A program made the position numbers and the translations under genes. This document shows, piece after piece, positions 47,887 to 58,740 of a stretch of DNA of 64,000 nucleotides. Location: positions 42,116,042-42,180,041 of the forward strand of contig CM060734.1 of the NCBI GenBank assembly GCA_030704615.1, given 5' to 3'. A model generated the notes under the pieces. That model saw only the letters and a program-made list of their open reading frames with translations, was not told the origin of the DNA and ran no database searches. This DNA is from Takakia lepidozioides (lineage: Eukaryota; Streptophyta; Takakiopsida; Takakiales; Takakiaceae). The stretch's first letter is position 1. Every line of letters starts with the position of its first letter.

Positions 47887-48500
47887 GCTTTCCTGACAGG
47901 CACGCTCCAGAACTTTGCCCGGAAGAATAAGATGCCAATCGACACAGTCAGCTTTGATTTTCTGGCAGTGGATGACAAAGCAGTTACCTCAATTACTAAA
48001 GGAGCTCAAGATGGCTGCTACATCCGAGGCCTATACCTGGAGGGAGCACGGTGGGACTACACCAACCAAGTGCTGACAGAATCGCGGCCCAAGGAGCTGT
48101 ACACAGATTTGCCCATGATGTGGCTCAAGCCTGTGCAATTCAGGAACCCACCGACAAGCGGCTTCTACAACTGCCCTGTCTACAAAACCCTTGTTCGAGC
48201 AGGTAAATAGTTGCAATGGTTTACTTCATTTGTGTTTCCTCCTTTTGGGGAAGGGTCCAGATCCACATGTCCGCAGTACATTTCTTAAATAAGATTGCTT
48301 TAACCATTGCAGGTGAAATGTAATCTCAAAAAGTTTAAAAGCATTTCAATCCATTTTCTTGTCTGGGCTCAGGGACACTCTCGACGACTGGGCACTCCAC
48401 CAACTTTGTAATGTACATGGAACTCAAGTCAGATAAGCCGTTAATCGAGGAGTTGGCCTCTTCACAGGCTTGCATTCTAAGGCCAAACATGTACCAATGA
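47887..48500 (+). CDS. Same dynein heavy chain, C-terminal domain exons
   Basis: Exon 47887-48202 encodes the start of the conserved dynein C-terminal domain (AFLTGTLQNFARKNKMPIDT, YIRGLYLEGARWD, ESRPKELYTDLP, FYNCPVYKTLVRAG). Exon 48373-48500 continues GTLSTTGHSTNFV to a TGA at 48498. The wording is close to DNAH1-type chains as I remember them. The family normally ends HWI-RGVALL plus a few residues. Here the expected NRGVGLF is readable only in another frame (from about 48432), and the in-frame end is an atypical IEELASSQ. The upstream phase (0) equals that of the linker exon ending at 46418, so direct splicing would keep frame. All AAA modules, stalk and microtubule-binding domain are absent from the window. 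Confidence 0.8.
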
Positions 48501-49440
48501 GTTGATTTGAAGTAGGTAGAAACTAGAAACGTAGAAACAGGAACCACAATGAGGTGGTTGTATGTCCAGCAACGGACCCTGCAAGACAGCCCCTCACAGT
48601 AACCAATACCTAAGTGGTTGTATGGAGGAGTGCCGCCACAAACCATGGCAGTACTTGGAGCCTCAGATAAGCTTCATCAAGAGGCAAGGGTACCCTTTCC
48701 TAAGTTTCCCACTTGCATTGAATTTTCGAAGAAAGAGTCCTCAAGAACAGGTTTGAAGTTTAACCCTTAACTACCTAGGTTCAAATTTTTTTCACACCTA
48801 GTTTTCACTACGCCAGCCCACTAATTTCACCTCATCAACTTACCAGCATTCATCCATGAGAATGAATCATGCATTTAGATGTATACCTCGCACCTGCACC
48901 TCCACAGCAAACGTGGGAGGAATCCATGTGGATTATAAATATTATAATGATTTTGGTGGGACAAATCATCAATCCTAGTTTTTTCGCTTTGACCATGCAA
49001 TGGAGCAAGCGCTTTGTGTCAAACTGTACTATGTAGTATTCCTGTTCTACGGTAGGTAATCCATGAGCACTCCAAATTTCAGCCAAAACTAAGCTATCTA
49101 CAAGGTGGTCTCCTTTGTAGCTGAATTGAGAGGGGTTCAAAACACCTCCATTGCCAAAATCTTCAGGATGGACCCTGCACACAAAACAGGCAATGATTTT
49201 GAAATATTAAGGTCTTCAAAGCGAGGGTCCATTGTGGATAGTCTGCTCCAAAGCGAGGGTCAGTGGGCATTACGCTTTGGATAAAATATAACGGTAAAAG
49301 GAACGGACCTAAAAGAGCTTCTATGGTATGTAGAGAGTTGTTTGTTGCAGCACGTCCCAAAAACCCTACAACGCGTGTGAGCATGCTCACGCCACAGTGA
49401 GTGTCACTGCGAGGCGAAATATGATACTCTGAATATTCTA
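48501..49440. other. Downstream of the dynein gene; no gene recognised
   Basis: Short open frames without domains. Dynein 3' UTR probably extends into this stretch; no polyadenylation site can be assigned with confidence. Confidence 0.3.
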
Positions 49441-49852
49441 AGACTATATGGAGAATATATTATGGCGAGGTTGGATAGCTTGTGCAGAGGTTTGGTGCGT
49501 GTGCTCAAGCGAGCATTAGAGGATATACCAGAAATTCCAAGAATATTCTTACAACATACTTAGGCGAAACTAAATTGTGCTCGAAATGCAAAACTTTTCG
49601 AAATGTTTGCTCACGTGAGCACAAGCGAGAGAGCTGGGGCTTAGTGAATTTTCTGTCATGGCCAATTTCTTAAACCATGCCTAGTCATTAGTTGCTGTAT
49701 TTTTTATCATGTGATGTTGTCAATCATAGCAGTCCCTAATATGCAAAAGTCGTCACGAACAATTCATTTCGTTTCGCCCACATAACTGATGAATTATTAT
49801 CTACCGCAACAATATCGTAAAATTTCGTTAGCGGAATAAATCAACTTGAATC

Positions 49853-50556
49853 GAGGTTGGGTAGCGCGTGAGCATGCTCACATGAGCACAAACGCATATT
49901 CCAAATATTCCTAAGATGCCTTCGGAATATTCGATAGCGAAACGAAAATTGAGAAACTAAAACATTTGTGAAACTATTTTAAACTACTCACATAGGCCCT
50001 CACTGCAACACTTAAGGTGGGTTGGTATCCTGTGAGCACAATCTACGGTCATGGGAGTTTTATATTTTTTTAACCTCGGTCATAGGAGTTATATGTTTTC
50101 AAAACGGGTATAGTTTTTGGTGCATTTGTACAGTTCATCTGTGCCAATTCGGCGAGGTGAAACCTTCAATAGTGTAGCTAGAAACCCTAAACCTATAGCG
50201 GCGGCGGTGAATTTCACACCGAGAAATTATATGTGCTATCGGCACAAACTGAATTTCGCAGTGAGAAATGAAAGTTCAAGAGAATTTCGCACTGAGAAAT
50301 TATATGTGCTATCGGCACAAACTGAATTTCGCAATGAGAAATGATATGTGATATGGGCACAAACCTAAGTAGCGGTGGGTTTCGCATTGAGAAAAAGCCA
50401 CGCCTATAGGGTAACATGTTCATCAGGTATAGGGGCTACTTGTTCTTTATGTGTTAGTTTTGCATAATTATTAGTTTTGCCAATTTCATTTCGCTATGGA
50501 AATTTCAAGCAAATTTCGCAGAAATTCTGCCCTTGTGCTCACACGCTATCCAACCT
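49853..50556. mobile_element. Inverted-repeat element overlapping the 50013 element
   Basis: The left end gaggttgggtagcgcgtgag (49853) and the right end inverse (GGAGGTTGGATAGCGTGTGA, 50557-50538) are about 22 bp inverted repeats. A further left-end-like copy (gcgaggttggatagcttgtg) occurs near 49470. The interior is AT-rich with many aatttcgc motifs, and includes a roughly 70 bp imperfect tandem repeat at 50210-50345 (gagaaattatatgtgctatc ggcacaaactg). No coding capacity. Confidence 0.5.
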
Positions 50557-51253
50557 CCACTTAAGAAACAAGTAACCCCTATAATGATAAACATGTTACC
50601 ATATAGGCGTGGGATTTCCTCACGCTATGTTCACCCGATACTAGGCCCTTTCTATGACTTGAGAAAAGGGCGTTGAGACTCCAAGAAACCTTGAAGGTTA
50701 TCACGTCCAATGGATAATTTATCGAGATGAAACTCTCACTCCCGAAACTATTACTTTTTTAAATTTTTCAATGCGAAATTGAAAATTTGTAGGGCTTAAA
50801 CTGCAGATACCCATTTTTTTCCGGTTGATTTCATTTCTTAATGTGAAATCCGCCGCCTCTCATGTTTGTGGCTATATGACCAAATCTTTCTCATTGCAAT
50901 ACCCCGCCGCCGCCGCATGTTTAGGGTTAACAGCTCATGAACATTTGATACATTTCAAATCATTACTTGGAAGCCAAAACATAATATACTAAGGGAATCA
51001 TTTTAATATTAGACTATTATGTGTGATTCACCACCTAACAAAAAACTAAAAACATCATCTATAAACCCTAATTCGACGCAAATTTCGCAAAACGAAAACA
51101 TAGAATGTATAGATTCGTTTTGGTGCAAATGTACCCTATAAATGCACCGTGCCTCAAAACATGTAACTCCTATGACCGCAGTTATAAAAAACATACAACC
51201 CCCATGACCCGTGGGTTGTGCTCACGTTGTGCTCAGAGGATACCAACTCCCCC
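50013..51253. mobile_element. Foldback-like element with about 90 bp terminal inverted repeats
   Basis: The left arm from 50013 (aaggtgggttggtatcctgt gagcacaa ... ggtcatgggagtt ... cggtcataggagttatatgt) is matched in inverse by the right arm ending at about 51253 (acatgtaactcctatgaccg ... cccccatgaccc ... ggataccaactccccctt). Similarity extends about 90 bp with small indels. No transposase is seen. The terminus resembles that of the overlapping 49853 element (GGTTGG-AT---TGTGAGCAC), suggesting related families. Confidence 0.6.
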
Positions 51254-53630
51254 TTGAATCAAGTGTCACCTCGTCATCGAGGACGTCATCCAGTTTTCCG
51301 CAATACAATCCTAGAAAATTTAAATTCTTGATTTATTTCGTTGGCGAAACCCGTGGTGTGCTTTACTACATTAAATTGTTGAGCTAACTATTTGATTATT
51401 TATGTATTTTGGATAGTGTTGTAACATTGTTTTTCTTATTGTGTTATTCTTTTGTAGAATACCAATTTGTAAATATATGGAACTTGGAATTTGTATATAT
51501 ATAATAAGTGCGCCTATTTGCGTGTAGGAACCCTATGTCTGTCCTTCATTTTCTATTTCCGCGGAAACATGGGTACCTATTGCCAGTTTTTGTGCTCACG
51601 CCTCCATTTTTCTGCGCTCCCCTGAGCTCACATATGTTCTTACCCACCCCTTGTTATGGCGAAAAGAAAACGTGCTCGCACTTCAAAAAAAACTATGAAA
51701 CTGGTTTGTCTCTTATGGGTTCAACTTGCGGGTTTCTCGTCCTCCCTACATCATGTGTTCCTTTTTTCTGATTCTGATCCGCATGCCCTCTCTCATTGCT
51801 TCGGATAAGTCATAGACTCTCAGATTTCCTTGGTTACCTTGGGTTTGTTTGCCTTATGTGTTTTTGCAGCGTTTGCTGTGCACTTGGCTACATAGACTCC
51901 CCGTACTTCTTAGATTTACGATCATTGGTTTCTGGCATGGTTCATAGCTTGGCCGACTCCGTAGCGAACCATTTGCTGCCCATTGTGACTGTCCTGGGAG
52001 GTTCCTCCCCATTGTATTAGCGCCAAGTTCCAGGGGCAGCCCCAAGCGCCCCCTACATAAATCGTCCCCATGATTACAGAGGCGCAACCGGCTTAGATAG
52101 AATATTCTGTAAAGGGTGCCCCACGGAATCAGCCCCTACAAAAAGACATCCCTTTACAAGGGGTGATCAAGTTTTGCTGCGTCCCTTGTCTTTTCCTATA
52201 GCAGCCTTACCCAATGTGTTGATTTTCAGACAAAGTAAGTTAGATTTTAGGAGAGAAAATAATTTTTGACATTTAAGAGCCCGGGGTACGAATGGAATAT
52301 GGGTGCCCGTGATGAAATACGGATGGTGCGTGTCTCAATTCAGTCTTCGTCTCTGACTTCGAGTGTGCGGCATCAGGGCTCTCTGACATGAGTGAGCCAT
52401 CAGACACTTTCTTCCTTTTTGCAGCAAAGATGTCGGAGAGTGGTTTGCATCTGCAAAAAACTGCAACAGTAGGTCTGATCATCACCCAAAGGCGCCTAGA
52501 TTGTAACTTAAGTAGCCCTTGGACGGCCACGCATAATGAGTCCACGCCCCCCGCAGCTTTTGTATGTAATGATGAAAGCTTGTTGTGCTTGAGCAGCTTT
52601 CCTTGTTTGGAGATTGATGCGAGAGACAGGACAAGTGAGGAGTTCCTAAATACCCACGTGGCCCTGACTACAACCCTTATAGTGAAGAGCATTCCTACTC
52701 TTTAACGGTTCGGAGGCCGGAGTAAAGTTACTGACCGCCAGAACCTTTTGCAAACCACCATGCAGGCTGTCAGCAGGTGCTTCGATTCTACTTCTTCAAT
52801 TTGCGAATCGCGAATCGCGATACATATCGTTCAGGATTGCCTCCCACACTCTCCGATTTCGGCCAATGTAAAATACCTTTTTGATAGTGTGGGTGAGCAG
52901 CTGGGGGGCCCCTCGAGGTGCTATCCGTGGGCCCATCTTGGCCCCGTGAAATCTTGGCCCTGGCCTTTAATGTAAAGTAACCCTTTGGATGTCATGTTGT
53001 GCGGTGGGATTGGAATAGGATCAGGTGTATCACGTGGGCTGACCAACCTTCTGAACTTGGTACCAGACAGTCTGACTTTTGACAACCATGACCTTTATAT
53101 TTGAAAGACGAAAAAGGCGAAATGCCCCTAGGGCCTGCAATTCCCGAACAGGTAAGTTGGACGTGTATGTAGCAGCATTCAGCTACACCCTAGCAAGCGA
53201 GGTTTAATGATCAATCTCCCAGCTCGTGTTTCTCGACGAAGTCCATGGATGATTCTGATAACGATTCCCTTCACTGCAGAATTTTGGTTCACATCCAAGA
53301 ACATCGGCGAGAAAGATCCCCATAAATAGAGAGCCACGTCAAGCTTTTGTCGCGCTGCACAGACACTGACAGACTGACCCCCTTTCCCCCTTTCTTAGAT
53401 TCTATATTATATCGCGCTTAGGTATCGTGGCTATAGACGTAGTAGAAGATATGATGCTTGGAAAGCTTGTGCTTGTGCACTCCAGCCTTGCCGGGTAACC
53501 CAATTGCTGTGTGAGGCCACAGCTAGACAGAAAGGACTTGAGAAAGAGAGAGAGAGAGAAAGAGCATCTGGACAGCCTGGTAGAGAGGCAAACCCACACA
53601 TCAGAGTAAGAGACACTGTAACCGACATAG
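51254..53630. other. Intergenic and 5' flank of the dienelactone hydrolase gene
   Basis: Mostly unassigned. A minus-strand stretch at 52460-52300 (CKPLSDIFAAKRKKVSDGSL after a TTTTTTGCAG acceptor) could be an exon of an unidentified basic protein, but has no partner exons. The bases near 52880-52975 echo the right end of the 23297 MITE (ggccctggcctttaatgtaa). The 5' UTR of the following gene probably includes the GA run at 53540-53562. Confidence 0.3.
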
Positions 53631-54870
53631 ATGGCAGGTGAGAAGGTTGACACCCCGGTTGTAGAGGGCGTAGAGACCACCAAAGAGGCGGCAGCTGAAG
53701 CTCCAGTCACGGGTATTATCCCAGGCCAGTGCTGCATTCCGCCGCCTCCGTCTGACTACCAAGGACTGGGCAGCGAAGAAACTTGGGAACCTTTGCCTGT
53801 CTACCTCACTGGCTCAACTTCGTCTGCCTCCGCTGTGGTGTTTGTCTGTGATATCTATGGTAGCGCACTGTCCTCCAGTGCATCTTTCAATCTAATCCGT
53901 GTTGGATTTTTAGTTCCATGTGCTGGTCTGCAGATGCATGTGATCGCAGCTACAGAAGCAGAATTGGTCCTCGCAAGCTGTCTTGTCTGAAATTGATGAC
54001 GACTACGTTGTAGAGAAGAGACCCTATCATGATGTTTCTGATACGATGCTATCTGTCAGAAGAACAGCCATTGTAATGCAAGGGGATCGCTGCATTTTGG
54101 CTTTGGAGATTTCACTGACCAGTCCAAACTTTAATGTCACATGTGAACTCTCTCGTTCCTTGTTATCGTGCTCTAAGATAGTATTTCTCTGCTCAAAATG
54201 ACATTATCTTCATGAACTGTTTGCCTGATTCCATATTGACTTGCAGGATGTTTTTGGTTTAACTGACACTGATCTTGGAAAATGTGGATGGATGGACCTG
54301 GGCAGGTTGGCAGGTCCCACAAACCAGGTCTAAGTCTCTCGAGCCCTGGAGTTTCCATCTTTACTATTGCTGCACACTATGGCCTTGCTTGTTTGAACTA
54401 GCTATGTATGAATTCACTGGCCAGTTATAGGAGATTTTGTAAGCAGCTTTTCTCGAAGAGACGAGCCACCATACGGATGTGCAACCACAGGACCATCCAA
54501 GTGCTAAGAGCAGAGGGATGAATAGCATCTGAGAGAAGGACATGATTCCATGGACCAACATTCCGGACTCCTGGGTGCACAGGATTGTCAGAAAAATTGC
54601 TCCAGCGAGAGATTAGATAAAAAGTGGTGGCATGTTGTAATATTCGAAAGGCCTGGACAAGACATAGACGGACTCTCACCTGCCAAAGGATTATGTACTA
54701 CAGGAGGCTGGCTGACAAGTTGGCGGCAGCTGGACATTTCGTGGTTTTGCCGGACTTCCTGGAAAACGATTTCTTCTCCTCCCCGGATCCGGAAAATGCT
54801 TATGCTGGCCTTCCAGATTTTCTTGCTCGACACCCTCAGGTGAGCAGGTATCTTTGTGGGATATATTTTC

Positions 54871-54922
<52 letters not shown>

Positions 54923-56668
54923 CATCGGCCATATTCACTTACAGTGAAGGTTCGATGTGACACAAAAAACCACCAACCCAAGCCGATGGTGGTGGGCAAC
55001 AAAACTATAAGTGAAAGCTTGCCCGACAACGTCACTCCAGATGCTAGGTTGACAGGTTTCAACAGTGTCGGAGAGTTCATGCTAGGGATCCCATTTTGTC
55101 AAAGTGGATTTATGGTGGCAGGAACCTTGCTAAATTCAAAGTTGGATGCAGCCCAAGGTGATTGAGGAGGCTACGAAAGTGATAGAGAAGCTTAAGAGCA
55201 TGGGATTGCAGACGATCGGATTGACAGGCTTTTGCTGGGGAGGTGAGATGTCTTTGTGGCTCCTGTGGTTGGAGTACTCCTCCAAACGGGGGAGCGCTTG
55301 CAACAGATATTAACTAGTATTTCGTATATGTGCGACGAACCGAACAGCATTATGATTTCACGTTTGTCTAGTTGCTACTTCACCATCTGCATATCGTCAA
55401 GTGCTCCCTCATTCTGAGATTTCGGTTGTTCCTAGGTATATGTACATTGAATGATTTGGTTTTGATGCATGGCAGCCAAGATAGTCGTAAGCTTGCTCAG
55501 AGGAGACAAGCCTGGAGTGGCTGCTGGGGTCATGTGCCATCCCTCTTTCATCACCGTGGAAGAGATCCAAGGTCGCTCAGATCCCTTCCTCACTTCTACA
55601 TCAGGAGTCAACCTGTCTCTCATGTTTTCGTCTGTCTACTATCCCATGCAATTTATTTAGTTAACTTGAGATAAAGCTGAGGAGCTCACGAGATCTTCAT
55701 TCTCTCTCAAGTTCTGGGTCACTGAACAGTAGTTGTTGATCTGATGTCAATCTGATGTTGTGATTGGTGATGCGGTCTGATATATCTCGTCGATGTTGCA
55801 GCGGTGAAGATTCCGTTGGCAGTGTTGGCAGCAGAAATTGACATAATAACTCCCCCTGACTTGGCTGAAAAGTTTCGAATTGCCCTGGCGGCTTCGCCCG
55901 AGGTGGGCTCTTCCTCACCTGTCCTTTCCCCCCTCCCCTATCCAAACTTCTTGACAATGTTTACAGGCTCTCTTTTTTTTGTTTGCTTTAAGAGGAAATG
56001 GGGAAGAGGAAGACGCAAGACTCTCTCTACCCAGCGGAGGTTGTCATATCAAGTTCCTTTCTTTCAGATCTCTCTCACGTTCACTCACAACCCTTCACGT
56101 TGCCCACGCTGTAATGCAACAATTTTTCACCGCTTAATGCCTCTTGCTCGTGTTCTCGAGACCAGCTATGTCGGCCTCGATGGTGATGCAAAGCCCACGT
56201 CATCGGCTGTGAGAAAGCTAAAGCTGTTCCATACACATGCCCCCGTTCCTTAATCCTGTAAGGATTGCACTCCCAAATCAACGTCATATGAGAGGCTATC
56301 TAGATAACAGTTATGCTGAATTTTAGCAAATGCAAATGGGTCGGTGACCACTGCTGCTGGGGAACTGAAGCAAAGACATGACCGAGATCGTTATTGAATA
56401 TGGGTTAGTCAATCTGCTGGTGTATGTTAGCTGCAGTACCTTCCAGCCTGTAGCCAATTTCTCTCCCGCTGGCAAGACCGTGTCATAACGCTGTCTCTCC
56501 ATTGCCTGCACACAACAGGTGGGATCAAAGAGCTATGTGAAGCTATTCAAGGGAGCCGACCACGGCTGGACTACGCGGTATGACCTCGAGGACCCTGAAG
56601 CCTCTAAGCGTGCGGAAACTGCCCACCAGGACATAATAGACTGGTTCAAAACCTACCTACTGCATTAG
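53631..56668 (+). CDS. Dienelactone hydrolase family protein
   Basis: Exons 53631-53859, 54704-54839, 55152-55242, 55476-55571, 55802-55902 and 56519-56668 (stop TAG). The family is alpha/beta hydrolases related to carboxymethylenebutenolidase, usually cytosolic. All three catalytic elements are visible: the Cys nucleophile in GLTGFCWGG, Asp in LAVLAAEIDIITPP, and His in FKGADHGWTTRYD. Also typical are LADKLAAAGHFVVLPDFL and the C-terminal HQDIIDWFKTYLLH. Phases agree from the second listed exon on. Between 53859 (phase 1, after VVFVCDIYG) and 54704 a very small exon is missing; the family expects a few residues there (about EAPNLR). The total is about 270 residues, normal for the family. The physiological substrate cannot be told from sequence. 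Confidence 0.85.
54873..54921. repeat. (GA)n microsatellite in an intron
   Basis: An uninterrupted GA dinucleotide run of about 48 bases, 34 bases after the donor of the dienelactone hydrolase exon ending at 54839. Confidence 0.9.
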
Positions 56669-58740
56669 AACCATTAGAACCATTCTACTGCATATATCAA
56701 CAACAAACGTGAGGAGAAATTCGGCAGACATAACATGCTAGCAAACTCATTTCTCATTTTTGTATGGGCCCAGCACACACACTTTGCCAAATGGTACCGT
56801 TCATTACCTGGCCTGTACTCGTGACATTAGCACCAGCGTGCAGTCGAAATTTCCATTGGAAGCAGTCCTTACAGCTGAGCTCCATCCTGTGCTGGCCAGA
56901 TCCTTGTTTTCTCATACAGTCTTGCAGTGAAAAATGTAAGACGAAAGATTATAACGACGGCTTTAAGTAAGTAAATAAGTGCGTATCACCCATGTGCACA
57001 TCTGCCTTCTCCCACGTAGGCAGCTACGATCTTAGATTGAAGTGGAAGCTGATGCGCACTGCACACCAATTATATCAGGAAAGAGCTAATTACTGTACTA
57101 TTTTTGTTGATTCACAAAACTTGAAAGCTCACGTGCATAAGTTTTATGTTATGCATACATATCAATATCCGCAACCAGGACTTGACGATGTAAGCGACGT
57201 CACGCCAGTCCCCTTAGTACCGACGATCGTTCATGCGTCCCCACGCTTGCGACTGTGAAGAAGTGTGGCCCTTCAACGTCAGTCATAGAGTAGACAATAG
57301 ACCTCAATAGAATAAACTATCTCCGTCATCACACCACAAGCGAAGCGTACCCGACAGCTTGCACTACTCTGGAGCACTGATGTGGATTCGTTTCTAGATA
57401 ATCTCAACGAAGCATATAGATCGAACTATCGTGTATCATCAATGCTCCAAGCACTGCGAAACTTTCTTCCTTCGAAAATGATTGAAACTGCTAATGATCC
57501 CATATCGTCCGATTTTAAACGGGTTTGGAAGGTTTCCGTCCTGGCTTGTATCTAAGTTAGTCCTCCTCGTCGGGTTTAGGTTTGTGCTTAGATACAAATG
57601 AACGTTTTCTTCATTCTTTTGTTCATATTTCTTTGAAAGAAGAGTGACACGAAACAGTTTCTGTATCTCTTGGAATTAATTTCGAGGTTGGACACTAGAA
57701 TGGATTTATGATCTCCATGGACAGCGTCTTTGAGTTGTCAATGCAACACTGTTTGGAAATCCACGACGTTACGAGTCAAGTTGCATCAGCTATTTGTGTG
57801 TCAATCGTTAAGGAGAATATGACAGATCTGATGAGGAATAGGAGCAACTGTGGATCGAGAATCTGGAGAAGCAGCACAAGCAGCTTGTCAACAAAATTTA
57901 AAGAATGAAGGGAGTGAAATGAGGGATCCAGCATGGAAAGAAAGAAAGACAGAAACAACAGAGCGAATACGAGTGTTTTGGCACAGAGAATCGGTAACTC
58001 AATTCTAAAGAAAGAACTTCGGTGCTTTGTGTAGCGCTTGTTCGGGCGAGGGCGACGAATATTATACTGCTTCTATGCGTATATATTTGTAAATGTTATG
58101 TTTATGTGAACAAATCGCCTTGTACAGAAGCAGTAGCTGAGAAATGCAGAACTGGAGACGTCTCCTGAGGTTAGCTCTGATTATAAACGGGATCCAAGAG
58201 ACACTCACACATAAACGTTAGTCTTTCTGGATTTTGGCCACTACGAAATCGGTAAGGTTTCTACCGCAATGCAATCTGTTTTCAATCAAGTGGGATCTGG
58301 AGTGATCTCGGAGACGACCAGGATACAATGAAGAACACCTCCGAGATCGACGGGGTCGCAGTACCAGTTTAGCACAATCACTCCCAAAGGTCGCATTCGT
58401 CGAGAGAATCGGCAAGCCCGTGCACCCATTTAACTATAATCTAGAATACGTTCTGTCGACAGTGACGGAACATCAGTCCGAGTGCTATTGACAGAGTCCG
58501 GCAGAAGAAGTAACAGCGGGTAAGGAAACATCTTAAGGTTTCCAATACGTGTACAACGCGGTGACGTTTATGTAGCAAATACAAGAGTGGATTTGTTCTC
58601 TCCTTAGCAGAAATCCCATACCCTGGAATTGTCTCATCCTTCGTAACCTTTGACAGTGGCTATATGACTGGAGACTCCAGCCACGTTCTACGACAGATTT
58701 CCTCATCTCATGGAGACATGTATAAGAAGCTCGGCAGGAT
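56669..58740. other. Intergenic between convergent genes; no gene recognised
   Basis: Lies between the stop of the plus-strand hydrolase and the stop of the minus-strand nucleosidase. Short open frames only. Confidence 0.4.

Noticed and set aside
54245-54257. Ten-base micro-exon (GATGTTTTTG) to bridge the dienelactone hydrolase gap
   Set aside because: The phase would fit, but the residues do not resemble the family and the donor is poor.
54854-55165. Coding frame through the GA repeat
   Set aside because: The frame translates a microsatellite inside a hydrolase intron.
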